Below are positions 43,611-55,762 of a stretch of 64,000 nucleotides of DNA, one piece after another. The position numbers were made by a program, and so were the translations under genes. How positions within the stretch are numbered: the stretch's first letter is position 1; every line of letters starts with the position of its first letter. The DNA lies in assembly GCA_018820765.1 (NCBI GenBank), contig JAHJNN010000001.1, positions 89,141-153,140 of the forward strand. Direction: 5' to 3'. Origin of the DNA: Gammaproteobacteria bacterium. Lineage in GTDB: Bacteria > Pseudomonadota > Gammaproteobacteria > Burkholderiales > Thiobacillaceae. The notes beneath the pieces are model-generated. The model searched no databases, was not told where the DNA came from, and saw only the letters and a program-made list of their open reading frames with translations.

Positions 43611-45323
43611 ATGGAAGCCACGGGCGCCGAGATCGTCGTACGTTGTCTGGCCGAAGAGGGGGTCGAGTTCGTGTTCGGCTATCCCGGCGGGGCCGTGCTC
43701 AACATTTACGACGAAATCTTCAAGCAGAACAAATTCAAGCACGTGCTGGTGCGCCACGAGCAGGCCGCGGTGCATGCCGCCGACGCCTATGCGCGCGCCA
43801 CCGGCCGCGTCGGCGTGGCGCTGGTCACCTCGGGTCCGGGCGTGACCAATGCGGTGACCGGGATCGCCACCGCCTACATGGATTCCATTCCCATCGTCGT
43901 CGTCACCGGCCAGGTGCCGACCCCGGCGATCGGGCTGGACGCGTTCCAGGAAGTCGACACCGTCGGCATCACGCGTCCCTGCGTCAAGCACAACTTCCTG
44001 GTCAAGGACGTGAAGGACCTCGCCGTGACGATGAAGAAGGCCTTCATCATCGCGGCCACCGGTCGTCCCGGCCCGGTGGTGGTCGACGTGCCCAAGGACG
44101 TGACTGCCCACCTCACCGAATTCGACTACCCGGCCACGGTCGAGATGCGCTCGTACAACCCGGTGGTCAAGGGCCACAGCGGCCAGCTGAAGCGCGCCGT
44201 GCAGATGCTGCTCGAAGCCAAGCGTCCGATGATCTACGCCGGCGGCGGCGTGGTGCTCGGCGATGCCTCGCCGCAGCTGGCCGAGCTCACCCGCCTGCTG
44301 GGCTTTCCCGTCACCAACACGCTGATGGGCCTGGGCGGCTATCCTGCCACCGACAAACAGAACCTCGGCATGCTGGGCATGCACGGCACCTACGAAGCCA
44401 ACATGGCGATGCAGCACTGCGACGTGCTGCTGGCCGTCGGCGCCCGTTTCGACGACCGCGTGATCGGCAACCCCGCGCACTTCGCGCGCGAGCAGCGCCG
44501 CATCATCCACGTCGACATCGACCCGTCGTCGATTTCCAAGCGCGTCAAGGTCGACGTGCCCATCGTCGGCGATGTGCAGAACGTGCTGACCGACATGCTG
44601 GCGCTGCTGAAGCAGGCCAAGGAAAAGCCCGATGCCGCCGCGCTGAACGCGTGGTGGACGCAGATCGAATTGTGGCGCTCGAGGAACTGCCTCAAGTACA
44701 ACCAGAACAGCCCCATCATCAAGCCGCAATACGTGGTGGAGAAATTATGGGAAGTGACCAAGGGCGACGCCTTCATCACCTCCGACGTCGGCCAGCACCA
44801 GATGTGGGCGGCGCAGTACTACAAGTTCGACAAGCCGCGCCGCTGGATTAATTCCGGGGGCTTGGGCACCATGGGCGTCGGCCTGCCGTATGCGATGGGC
44901 GTGCAGCTCGCGCATCCCGACGCGCAGGTCGCCTGCATCACCGGCGAATCGAGCATCCAGATGTGCATCCAGGAACTGTCGACCTGCAAGCAGTACCGCA
45001 TCCCCATCAAGGTCGTCACGCTCAACAACCGCTACATGGGCATGGTGCGGCAGTGGCAGGAGTTCTTCTACGGCAGCCGCTACGCCGAGTCCTACATGGA
45101 GTCGCTGCCCGACTTCGTCAAGCTGGCCGAAGCCTACGGCCACGTCGGCATGCGCATCGACAAGCCGGGCGACGTCGAGGCCGCGCTGAAGGAAGCCTTC
45201 TCGCCGGCGCTGAAGGAGCGTCTGGTGTTCATGGACTTCCAGACCGACCAGACCGAAAACGTCTTCCCCATGGTGGAAGGCGGCAAGGGCCTGTCGGAAA
45301 TGATCCTGGCGGAGGAGCTATGA
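43611..45323 (+). CDS. ilvB: Acetolactate synthase large subunit
   Basis: A 570-residue ThDP enzyme condensing pyruvate (or with 2-oxobutyrate) in valine, leucine and isoleucine synthesis. FGYPGGAVLNIYDEIF starts the PYR domain; the catalytic Glu is in VRHEQAAVHAADAYARATG. The ThDP-binding motif, normally GDG or GEG, reads GES at residues 445-447 (ITGESSIQMCIQEL), followed by LNNRYMGMVRQWQE. Start MEATGAEIVVRC matches family N termini; a TTG at 43545 falls inside the operator palindrome. Confidence 0.96.
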   Translation: MEATGAEIVVRCLAEEGVEFVFGYPGGAVLNIYDEIFKQNKFKHVLVRHEQAAVHAADAYARATGRVGVALVTSGPGVTNAVTGIATAYMDSIPIVVVTGQVPTPAIGLDAFQEVDTVGITRPCVKHNFLVKDVKDLAVTMKKAFIIAATGRPGPVVVDVPKDVTAHLTEFDYPATVEMRSYNPVVKGHSGQLKRAVQMLLEAKRPMIYAGGGVVLGDASPQLAELTRLLGFPVTNTLMGLGGYPATDKQNLGMLGMHGTYEANMAMQHCDVLLAVGARFDDRVIGNPAHFAREQRRIIHVDIDPSSISKRVKVDVPIVGDVQNVLTDMLALLKQAKEKPDAAALNAWWTQIELWRSRNCLKYNQNSPIIKPQYVVEKLWEVTKGDAFITSDVGQHQMWAAQYYKFDKPRRWINSGGLGTMGVGLPYAMGVQLAHPDAQVACITGESSIQMCIQELSTCKQYRIPIKVVTLNNRYMGMVRQWQEFFYGSRYAESYMESLPDFVKLAEAYGHVGMRIDKPGDVEAALKEAFSPALKERLVFMDFQTDQTENVFPMVEGGKGLSEMILAEEL

Positions 45324-45811
45324 GGCACATCATTTCCCTCCTGATGGAAAACGAGGCGGGCGCGCTGTCGCGCGTGGCCGGGCTGTTCTCGGCGCGCGCC
45401 TACAACATCGAGTCGCTTACCGTCGCGCCGACCGAAGACGCCACCCTGTCGCGCATGACCATCGTCACCACCGGCTCGGAAGACGTCATCGAGCAGATCA
45501 CCAAGCAGCTGAACAAGCTGGTCGACGTGATCAAGGTGATGGACCTGACCGATGGCCTGCACATCGAGCGCGAGCTGATGCTGGTCAAGGTCAAGGCGGT
45601 GGGCGCCGGGCGCGAGGAAATGAAGCGCACCGCCGACATTTTCCGCGGCCGCATCATCGACGTCACCGATGCGACCTACACCATCGAACTGACCGGCACC
45701 GGCTCCAAGCTGGATGCCTTCCTGGAGGCGATCGATCCCGCCTTCATCATCGAAACCGTGCGCACCGGCGCGTCTGGCATCGGACGCGGCGAGCGTAGCC
45801 TCAAAGTTTGA
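45320..45811 (+). CDS. ilvH: Acetolactate synthase small regulatory subunit
   Basis: A 163-residue protein with an N-terminal ACT domain (HIISLLMENEAGALSRVAGL, FSARAYNIESLTVAPTEDA) that binds valine for feedback inhibition, plus the C-terminal domain ending in GRGERSLKV. The ATG overlaps the ilvB stop (ATGA) and GGAGGAG lies upstream, so both subunits are made in step. Confidence 0.97.
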   Translation: MRHIISLLMENEAGALSRVAGLFSARAYNIESLTVAPTEDATLSRMTIVTTGSEDVIEQITKQLNKLVDVIKVMDLTDGLHIERELMLVKVKAVGAGREEMKRTADIFRGRIIDVTDATYTIELTGTGSKLDAFLEAIDPAFIIETVRTGASGIGRGERSLKV

Positions 45812-46876
<1,065 letters not shown>

Positions 46877-46879
46877 GGG

Positions 46880-46980
46880 GCCAGGGGTCGGGATTCAGGG
46901 GTCAGGGCTTTCGAGCGGCTGCGCCGCGCTTTCCCTTGCGTTCCGCCCCCTGAATCCTGATCCCTGAATCCTGACCTCTG
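46880..46980. repeat. Facing heptamer repeats around a GC hairpin, copy 1
   Basis: The left arm carries GGATTCA and GGGGTCA units, the middle GCGGCTGCGCCGC, and the right arm their complements (TGAATCC, TGACC) in tandem. The arms can pair with each other. The same architecture recurs at 50163-50306, so the pair flanks psd-pssA-leuA. Confidence 0.7.
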
Positions 46981-46985
46981 CACAC

Positions 46986-47612
46986 ATGACCCATCCCCTT
47001 ATTGCCCGCGAGGGCTGGCTGGTTCTTCTGGCCGCATTTGCAGCCGCCCTGATCGCAACCTGGCTGATCGGCTGGTGGTCGACTCCGTTCTGGATCTGGG
47101 CGGTGTTTGCGCTGCAATTTTTCCGCGACCCCGCTCGCGTGCCGCCGATGGATGCCGACGCGGTGATCTCGCCGGCCGACGGCCGCATCGTCGCGGTGGA
47201 AAAGGTCAGCGACCCCTACCTGGAACGTGAGGCGCTGAAGATCAGCGTGTTCATGAACGTGTTCAACGTGCACTCCAACAAGAGTCCGGTCGACGGCGAG
47301 ATCAAGGGGCGCTGGTACACCCCCGGCAGCTTCGTCAACGCCGACCTCGACAAGGCGTCCACCGAGAACGAGCGCAACGCGATCTGGATCCAGACCGCGC
47401 GCGGCGACGTCACCAGCGTGCAGATCGCGGGTCTCATCGCGCGCCGCATCCTGTGCTACGTGCGCACCGGCGACCGTCTGGTGCGCGGCCAGCGCTACGG
47501 TTTCATCCGCTTCGGCTCCAGGGTGGACGTCTACCTGCCGACCACGGCGCGCGCCGAAGTCTCGATCGGCCAGAAAGTCAGCGGCGGGCGTACCATACTC
47601 GCTCGCTGGTAA
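46986..47612 (+). CDS. psd: Phosphatidylserine decarboxylase proenzyme
   Basis: A 208-residue protein of the short PSD form. It has two N-terminal helices ([20 protein letters not shown]), [13 protein letters not shown] and [18 protein letters not shown], and the self-cleavage site in [11 protein letters not shown], where Ser becomes the pyruvoyl group. It makes phosphatidylethanolamine from the product of PssA, encoded 12 bases downstream. Confidence 0.96.
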   Translation: MTHPLIAREGWLVLLAAFAAALIATWLIGWWSTPFWIWAVFALQFFRDPARVPPMDADAVISPADGRIVAVEKVSDPYLEREALKISVFMNVFNVHSNKSPVDGEIKGRWYTPGSFVNADLDKASTENERNAIWIQTARGDVTSVQIAGLIARRILCYVRTGDRLVRGQRYGFIRFGSRVDVYLPTTARAEVSIGQKVSGGRTILARW

Positions 47613-47624
47613 TCGCTGGCCCCC

Positions 47625-48407
47625 ATGCTCGAATTCGATCACCGCAAGACCGACATGACGCGACCGCGGATGCGTGACCGCGGCATTTACCTGCTGCCGA
47701 ATCTGTTCACCACCGGCGCGCTGTTCGCCGGCTTTTATGCCGTGGTGCAGGCGATGAACGGTCGCTTCGAGCATGCGGCGGTGGCCATTTTCATCGCCAT
47801 GGTGCTCGACGGGCTGGACGGTCGGGTCGCCCGCATGACGCACACGCAGAGCGCCTTCGGCGCCGAATACGACAGCCTCTCCGACATGGTGTCGTTCGGC
47901 GTCGCCCCCGCGCTGGTGATCTACGAGTTCGCCCTGCAGGGCATGGGCAAGTTCGGCTGGATCGCCGCCTTCGTCTATTGCGCCGCCGCGGCCCTGCGGC
48001 TGGCGCGCTTCAACACCCAGCTCGATGCCGTCACCGACAAACGCTTCTTCCAGGGGCTGCCCAGCCCGGCGGCGGCGGCGCTGATCGCCGGCTTCGTCTG
48101 GGTGATGGTCGAATACGGCGTGGCGGGGCAGGACGTGCGCTGGCTGGCCGCGATGATTGCACTGTTCGGTGGACTCACCATGGTCAGCAATTTTCGCTTT
48201 TACAGCGGCAAGGAAATCAACCTCCGAAAGAGCGTGCCCTTCTTCGTCATCCTGCTGATCGTGCTGGCCTTCATCCTGGTGTCGACCAGCCCGCCCGAGG
48301 TGCTGTTCGGCGTGTTCGTGCTGTACGGCCTGTCGGGTTATGGCGATGCGCTGTGGCGGCTGCTGCACCGCAAAAAAACGCCCCCCTTGCAGGGCGGCGA
48401 AAAATAG
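47625..48407 (+). CDS. pssA: CDP-diacylglycerol-serine O-phosphatidyltransferase
   Basis: A 260-residue membrane enzyme. LDGLDGRVARMTHTQSAFG followed by AEYDSLSDMVSFG fits the CDP-alcohol phosphatidyltransferase motif and the PssA-specific extension; GIYLLPNLFTTGALFAGFY is the typical N terminus. It makes phosphatidylserine, the substrate of Psd. In-frame Met codons up to 15 residues later are alternative starts. Confidence 0.95.
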   Translation: MLEFDHRKTDMTRPRMRDRGIYLLPNLFTTGALFAGFYAVVQAMNGRFEHAAVAIFIAMVLDGLDGRVARMTHTQSAFGAEYDSLSDMVSFGVAPALVIYEFALQGMGKFGWIAAFVYCAAAALRLARFNTQLDAVTDKRFFQGLPSPAAAALIAGFVWVMVEYGVAGQDVRWLAAMIALFGGLTMVSNFRFYSGKEINLRKSVPFFVILLIVLAFILVSTSPPEVLFGVFVLYGLSGYGDALWRLLHRKKTPPLQGGEK

Positions 48408-48421
48408 ATAGAATTTGGACC

Positions 48422-48511
48422 ATGTCTAATCAGTCGCATCCGTCCTATCTCATCTGCCTGTCGAGCGTCCTGTTCGGCAACCTGCTGCTGCGCGTCGCGC
48501 GCACACATTAA
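48422..48511 (+). CDS. Candidate leuA leader peptide
   Basis: A 29-residue frame MSNQSHPSYLICLSSVLFGN ending LLLRVARTH. It contains six Leu, three of them as consecutive CTG codons, and lies 94 bases upstream of leuA with nothing else between. A Leu-rich short ORF before leuA suggests leucine-dependent attenuation. Against it: no obvious terminator hairpin with a T run follows, and a TATAAT lies downstream at 48564. Confidence 0.4.
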   Translation: MSNQSHPSYLICLSSVLFGNLLLRVARTH

Positions 48512-48563
48512 ACCCCCTCCCCCCCGCAGTACCCCGCGCCGCCAGCCTTACGCGGCAACCCGA

Positions 48564-48569
48564 TATAAT
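48564..48569 (+). promoter_or_regulatory. TATAAT -10 box upstream of leuA
   Basis: A perfect TATAAT stands 37 bases before the leuA start. No good -35 is visible at 16-18 bases, so an activator or weak promoter is possible. Confidence 0.35.
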
Positions 48570-48605
48570 GCGTCGGCCTGACGCCGACCCTCCATGGAGC
48601 CTGCC

Positions 48606-50141
48606 ATGAACGACCGTTTGTTTATTTTCGACACCACCTTGCGCGACGGCGAGCAAAGCCCCGGCGCGTCGATGACCAAGGAAGAAAAACTCCGCATCGC
48701 ACGCCAGCTGGAAAAGCTCGGCGTCGACGTCATCGAGGCCGGCTTCGCTGCGGCCAGCCCGGGCGATGCCGAGGCCATCCGCACGATTGCCGAAACCATC
48801 CAGAACTCGACCATCTGTTCGCTGGCGCGTGCCAACGAGCGCGACATCCACGCAGCAGGCGGTGCCATCAAGCCGGCCAAGTCGGGCCGCATCCACACCT
48901 TCATCGCCACCAGCCCGATCCACATGGAAAAGAAGCTGCGCATGCAGCCGGACCAGGTGGTCGAGGCGGCGGTGAAGGCGGTCAAGCTCGCGCTCGAATA
49001 CACCGACGACGTCGAGTTCTCGGCCGAGGACGCGGTGCGTTCCGAAATGGATTTCCTGGTGCGTGTGTTCGACGAGGTGATCAAGGCCGGCGCTACCACG
49101 CTCAACGTGCCCGACACCGTCGGCTACAGCATTCCGGCATTGTGGGGCGAGCGCATGAAGCAGCTCATCGAGCGCGTGCCGAACTCCGACAAGGTCGTCT
49201 GGTCGACCCACTGCCACAACGACCTCGGCATGGCGGTCGCCAATTCGCTCGCCGCCGTGATGAACGGCGCGCGCCAGGTCGAGTGCACCATCAACGGCCT
49301 CGGTGAACGCGCCGGCAACGCCTCGCTGGAAGAGATCGTGATGGCGGTGCGCACCCGCAAGGATGTGTTCAGCTGCGACACCCGCATCGACGCGACGCAA
49401 ATTGTCCCGGCGTCGAAACTCGTCTCCACTATCACCGGCTACCCCGTGCAGCCGAACAAGGCCATCGTCGGGGCGAATGCCTTCGCCCACGAATCGGGCA
49501 TCCACCAGGACGGCGTGCTGAAGCATCGCGAGACCTACGAAATCATGCGCGCCGAAGACGTGGGCTGGCACGCCAACCGCCTCACGCTCGGCAAGCTCTC
49601 CGGGCGTGCCGCGTTCAAGAGCAAGCTCGCCGAACTCGGCATCGTGCTCGAGACCGAGGAGGCGCTCAACACCGCGTTCGCCCGTTTCAAGGACCTCGCC
49701 GACAAGAAGCGCGAAATCTTCGACGAGGATCTGCAGGCGCTGGTCTCCGACGAGGGCTACGCGACCGAGCACGAGCGCTACAAACTGGTGTCGCTGAAAG
49801 TGTGTTCGGAAACCGGCGAAGTGCCGCACGCGCAGCTGGTGTTCACCGACGAGGGCGCGGAACGGCAGGCCGACGGCCAGGGTTCCGGCCCGGTCGACGC
49901 CACCTTCAAGGCGCTCGAATCGGTGGTCAAAAGCGGCGCCGATCTGCTGCTGTATTCGGTCAACAACATCACCAGCGGCACCGATTCGCAGGGCGAGGTG
50001 ACCGTGCGGCTGGCACTGGACGGCCGCGTGGTCAACGGGCAGGGCGCCGACACCGACATCGTGGTGGCCTCGGCCAAGGCCTACCTGCACGGGCTCAACA
50101 AGCTGCACAGCAAGCGCGAGCGGGCGCATCCGCAGGTGTAG
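48606..50141 (+). CDS. leuA: 2-isopropylmalate synthase
   Basis: A 511-residue enzyme for the first step of leucine synthesis. [16 protein letters not shown] starts the TIM barrel, [17 protein letters not shown] gives the metal-binding HxH, and [19 protein letters not shown] lies in the linker. The C-terminal LeuA dimer domain that binds leucine for feedback is present. GGAG lies 6 bases before the chosen ATG; an ATG 12 bases upstream overlaps that site. Confidence 0.97.
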   Translation: MNDRLFIFDTTLRDGEQSPGASMTKEEKLRIARQLEKLGVDVIEAGFAAASPGDAEAIRTIAETIQNSTICSLARANERDIHAAGGAIKPAKSGRIHTFIATSPIHMEKKLRMQPDQVVEAAVKAVKLALEYTDDVEFSAEDAVRSEMDFLVRVFDEVIKAGATTLNVPDTVGYSIPALWGERMKQLIERVPNSDKVVWSTHCHNDLGMAVANSLAAVMNGARQVECTINGLGERAGNASLEEIVMAVRTRKDVFSCDTRIDATQIVPASKLVSTITGYPVQPNKAIVGANAFAHESGIHQDGVLKHRETYEIMRAEDVGWHANRLTLGKLSGRAAFKSKLAELGIVLETEEALNTAFARFKDLADKKREIFDEDLQALVSDEGYATEHERYKLVSLKVCSETGEVPHAQLVFTDEGAERQADGQGSGPVDATFKALESVVKSGADLLLYSVNNITSGTDSQGEVTVRLALDGRVVNGQGADTDIVVASAKAYLHGLNKLHSKRERAHPQV

Positions 50142-50162
50142 GGCGGGGCGGGGGTCGGGAGG

Positions 50163-50306
50163 CAGGATTCGGGATTCAGGATTCAGGATTCAGGATTCAG
50201 GATTCAGGGGTCAGGATTCAGGATTCAGGATTCAGGGAGTGAGCGGCCAAGGCCGCGCCCTACAATTCCCTGACCCCTGACCCCTGACCCCTGACCCCTG
50301 ACCCCT
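50163..50306. repeat. Facing heptamer repeats around a GC hairpin, copy 2
   Basis: About ten tandem units of GGATTCA (one GGGGTCA variant) at 50165-50235, then the perfect hairpin GCGGCC-AA-GGCCGC (50243-50256), then about six units of CCCCTGA (50268-50306). The right array is the complement of the GGGGTCA variant, so the arms face each other. Confidence 0.85.
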
Positions 50307-50342
50307 GTACTATAAATTCAGCATCGAGTGTTCGCGCGTCGC

Positions 50343-50495
50343 ATGGCCTGGGCGCGCCAGACCATGAATGCCTCCGCGACTTTGTCCCTGTCCTGTACCA
50401 CCGTCTGCGGTCCGCCCGATGGCGGAGAGCGGCTGCGGCTTCTTGAAGGCCACCGCGAGAAGGGCATGCAGGTCATGCTCTACGTCGTGGAATAG
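50343..50495 (+). CDS. Candidate 50-residue protein upstream of the LolA-like gene
   Basis: The frame starts MAWARQTMNASATLSLSCTT and ends MQVMLYVVE, 2 bases before the next start codon. A TATAAA lies 34 bases upstream. No family recognised; the close spacing to the next gene is the main support. Confidence 0.35.
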   Translation: MAWARQTMNASATLSLSCTTVCGPPDGGERLRLLEGHREKGMQVMLYVVE

Positions 50496-50497
50496 CC

Positions 50498-51133
50498 ATG
50501 CTGTCCGCCCTGATGCTGGCCGCCGCATTCACTGCAACCACCCCGCCGCCGCTGGCCGAGGCCATCGAACATTTCCGCACGGTCGAGACCTACCAGGTCA
50601 CCCTGCGCTCCGCCCATGCCGAGGGCGAGAGCCAGCTCCGCTACTCCTACAGGAAGCCCGGTTTCGTGCGCATGGAATTCATCCGGCCGCATGCGGGCGC
50701 GGTGCTGGTCTACAGCCCGCTCACCGGGCGCGTGCGGCTGTGGCCATTCGGCGCCGGCCGTTTTCCGGAATTCAGTCTGAGTCCGCACAACCCGCTCATC
50801 CGCAGTCCGGGTGGCCAGAGCGTGGACCGGTCGGACGTCGGGGCGCTGTTCGAAAACGTCCGCACCCTGCAGCAGCAGGGCCAGGCCGAGACGCGGGGCG
50901 AAGCGCGCATGGCGGACGGCCGCACGGTCGTGCATCTGGTGGTGACCGGCGCGCCGGGGGTGACGGTGGCCGGCGTGCACCGCTACGAACTGTGGCTGGA
51001 CCCGGCGAGCCGGTTTCCGGTCAAGGTGGTCAGCCGCAGCCCGGCGGATGCCGTCATCGAAACCGTCACGATGGACGACCTGGAAATCAACGCGCCGCTG
51101 CCGGCGGCGCTGTTCGATCCCGCGGGGGAATGA
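50498..51133 (+). CDS. LolA-like outer-membrane lipoprotein-sorting fold protein
   Basis: A 211-residue protein with a short hydrophobic N terminus that may be a signal peptide (MLSALMLAAAFTATTPPPLA). Alternating strands such as TYQVTLRSAHAEGESQLRYS and GFVRMEFIRP resemble the LolA/LolB-type half-barrel, and YELWLDPASRFPVKV the DUF1571-like part. Probably periplasmic lipid or lipoprotein handling; exact role unknown. Confidence 0.6.
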   Translation: MLSALMLAAAFTATTPPPLAEAIEHFRTVETYQVTLRSAHAEGESQLRYSYRKPGFVRMEFIRPHAGAVLVYSPLTGRVRLWPFGAGRFPEFSLSPHNPLIRSPGGQSVDRSDVGALFENVRTLQQQGQAETRGEARMADGRTVVHLVVTGAPGVTVAGVHRYELWLDPASRFPVKVVSRSPADAVIETVTMDDLEINAPLPAALFDPAGE

Positions 51134-51134
51134 C

Positions 51135-51611
51135 ATGGAATACCGCTTTGTCACCGTCTGGCGGATCGAAGCGCCCCTCGATGCGGTGTGCGAGGCGATC
51201 TCCCATTCCCTCAACTGGCCGCAGTGGTGGCGCAACGTGGAGAGCGTCGAGGAGCTCGTGTCCGGCGATGCCCGCGGCATCGGCAGCGTGCGCCGCTACA
51301 CCTGGCGGGGCCGTTTGCCTTATCGGATCAGGTTCGATATCTGCGTCGTCGACGCCGAGCCGCTGACGGCCGTGGCGGGTATCGCGAGCGGCGATGTGGA
51401 AGGCCGGGGCCGCTGGTCCTTCAGCAGCGACGGCGCGGTGACGCGCGTGCGCTTCGACTGGCGAATCCGCACCACGCCCGTCTGGATGAATCTCCTGGCG
51501 CTGTTTGCGCGTCCGCTGATCAAGTGGAACCACGACGGCATCATGCGGCACGGCGGCGAAGCCCTGGCGCGCAGGCTCAATGCCCGCCTGGTCGGCATCA
51601 CGCAGGGTTGA
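51135..51611 (+). CDS. SRPBCC-family (START-like) protein
   Basis: A 158-residue protein. EYRFVTVWRIEAPLDAVCEA followed by LNWPQWWRNVESVEEL is the characteristic start of SRPBCC/polyketide-cyclase-like proteins, with a hydrophobic ligand pocket. It starts one base after the LolA-like stop and is surely co-transcribed. Ligand unknown. Confidence 0.8.
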   Translation: MEYRFVTVWRIEAPLDAVCEAISHSLNWPQWWRNVESVEELVSGDARGIGSVRRYTWRGRLPYRIRFDICVVDAEPLTAVAGIASGDVEGRGRWSFSSDGAVTRVRFDWRIRTTPVWMNLLALFARPLIKWNHDGIMRHGGEALARRLNARLVGITQG

Positions 51612-51871
51612 CGGGCCGTGTGCGTAGGAGCACCCGCAAGGGGTAGGCCGTGGTTGTCCCCGCAAGGGGGAGGCCATGTCTGTAAGCTGCTAAAGCAGCA
51701 ACAGCCATGCACTAAGCCGATTAATCGGCAACGACCACGCACCGGCGCCCTCGCCGCGATTTTCGTGCCGTCGCGATCACCACATCATCGGCCCGAGGGC
51801 GGGCCTCCCACAAAAGCGCACCAACCCCACCTGTGGGAGCGGCGCCCTCGCCGCGATTGGTTCGGGGCTTC
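51612..51871. repeat. Non-coding stretch of short hairpins and direct repeats
   Basis: A 17-base unit starting CCCGCAAGGGG and ending AGGCC occurs twice (near 51633 and 51659). Perfect small hairpins GCTGC-TAAA-GCAGC (51686-51699) and GCCGA-TTAA-TCGGC (51716-51729) follow. CGGCGCCCTCGCCGCGATT occurs twice (51743 and 51840). No gene is visible. Confidence 0.75.
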
Positions 51872-54383
<2,512 letters not shown>

Positions 54384-54386
54384 GGA

Positions 54387-55241
54387 TCAGTCGAACACGA
54401 CGGTCTTGTTGGCGTACACCAGCACGCGGTTGTCGAGGTGCCATTTCACCGCGCGCGACAGCACCACCTTCTCCAGGTCGGCGCCCTTGTTGATCAGGTC
54501 GTCGAGGTTGTCGCGGTGCGAGATGCGCGCCACGTCCTGCTCGATGATGGGGCCGTCGTCCAGCGTCTCGGTGACGTAGTGCGCGGTGGCGCCGATCAGC
54601 TTGACGCCGCGCTCGAACGCGCGGTGGTAGGGCTTGGCGCCGTGGAACGCGGGCAGGAAGGAATGGTGGATGTTGATGATGCGGTTGGGGAAATGGCGGA
54701 TGAAGTCCGGCGACAGCACCTGCATGTAGCGCGCCAGCACGATGAAGTCGATCCTCTGGTCGCGCAGGATCGCCAACTGCGTCTGCTCGGCCTCGTGCTT
54801 GGCGTCCTTCTGCACCGCCAAGTGCTGGTAGGGCACGCGGTAGGCCTCAGCCAGCCAGCGCGTGTCCTCGTGGTTGCTGAGGATGATCGGCAGCTCGCAG
54901 CGCAACTCGCCGCTCTGGTAGCGGTACAGCAGGTCGGCCAGGCAGTGGTCGAACTTCGACACGAACACCGCCAGGCGCGGCTTGCGGCTCGATTCGGCGA
55001 GCCGCCAGGTCATCCCGAAGCGGCTGGCGATGGGGCCGAAGGCGGCGCCGAACTCGGCCAGGTCGAGGTTGAATTCCGCCAGGTCCCATTCCACCCGCAT
55101 CAGGAACAGCTTCAGTTCGGCGTCCTGGTGCTGGTCGGCGTGCAGGATGTTGGCGTTGTGCTGCAGCAGGAAATCGGCAATCGCTGCGACCAGCCCCTTC
55201 TGGTCGGGGCAGGAAATCAGCAGAACAGCGGTGTGGCGCAT
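54387..55241 (-). CDS. purU: Formyltetrahydrofolate deformylase
   Basis: A 284-residue enzyme. The N-terminal ACT domain (AVLLISCPDQKGLVAAIADF) is followed by the formyltransferase-like catalytic domain: VLARYMQVLSPDF, INIHHSFLPAFHGAKPYHRA and GATAHYVTETLDDGPIIEQD with catalytic Asn/His/Asp. It releases formate for purine synthesis. Start MRHTAVLLIS fits the family; a Met 13 residues earlier is less likely. Confidence 0.95.
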   Translation of the reverse strand: MRHTAVLLISCPDQKGLVAAIADFLLQHNANILHADQHQDAELKLFLMRVEWDLAEFNLDLAEFGAAFGPIASRFGMTWRLAESSRKPRLAVFVSKFDHCLADLLYRYQSGELRCELPIILSNHEDTRWLAEAYRVPYQHLAVQKDAKHEAEQTQLAILRDQRIDFIVLARYMQVLSPDFIRHFPNRIINIHHSFLPAFHGAKPYHRAFERGVKLIGATAHYVTETLDDGPIIEQDVARISHRDNLDDLINKGADLEKVVLSRAVKWHLDNRVLVYANKTVVFD

Positions 55242-55592
55242 GGCATGGCCCGGCAATTTTGGAATCGGTTTTTTGCGCAATCATAACCAATATTCCCCCA
55301 ATGGTCTTATGGCCGGGCGGCGCATCCGCGGGCGGGGAGGGGGATTTCGGCGCGCTGCGGCGCCGATGCGCGCAAAGATTCAGCAGGGTTTGCGCACCGC
55401 CGGCACCATGCGCACTTGCCGATGCGCTGAATTTTCCACGCATTCAATGGCTCGACCGGGCGTTTCTTGGCGCCAGCCCGCATCCAGCCGCGCCCCTGTG
55501 CAAACTTTAGGCATCCCGTCCGGAAAAAACTTTGATTTGTCATGAGATTTTTTGGGCGGCAAAAAATCTTGTGGAAATCGTCTGAATCCGGG
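55242..55592. other. Non-coding stretch upstream of the nrdA promoter
   Basis: Between the divergent purU start and the nrdA promoter. No convincing gene or repeat; frames here are short or shadows. Confidence 0.5.
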
Positions 55593-55620
55593 TTGACATG
55601 CCGGGCAGGGCACCTAGAAT
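55593..55620 (+). promoter_or_regulatory. nrdA promoter
   Basis: TTGACA (55593-55598) and TAGAAT (55615-55620) with a 16-base spacer, 143 bases before the nrdA start. A near-consensus sigma-70 promoter. Confidence 0.75.
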
Positions 55621-55658
55621 TTGTACCTGCCCCTCGCACCAACCACAATATGTTGTGA
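55612..55658 (+). promoter_or_regulatory. Paired NrdR boxes
   Basis: CCACAATATGTTGTGA (55643-55658) closely matches the NrdR box; a weaker ACCTAGAATTTGTACC (55612-55627) overlaps the -10. Their centres are exactly 31 bases apart, the spacing known for NrdR box pairs. NrdR represses class I nrd genes when dATP is high. No nrdR gene is in the window. Confidence 0.7.
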
Positions 55659-55687
55659 ATAAAGCTGTTGGCGAGGGCGGGGAAAGC

Positions 55688-55696
55688 TGTGCATAA
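55688..55696 (-). promoter_or_regulatory. Candidate DnaA box
   Basis: On the minus strand TTATGCACA differs from the DnaA box TTATCCACA by one base. DnaA is known to regulate nrdAB in E. coli; here it lies in the 5' leader 67 bases before nrdA. Confidence 0.35.
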
Positions 55697-55762
55697 GGTG
55701 TGGATTTCATGCCCTGGCACGGCCATTCGTTTTCGTTTTCGCCCACCAAGGAGCCCCCATTG

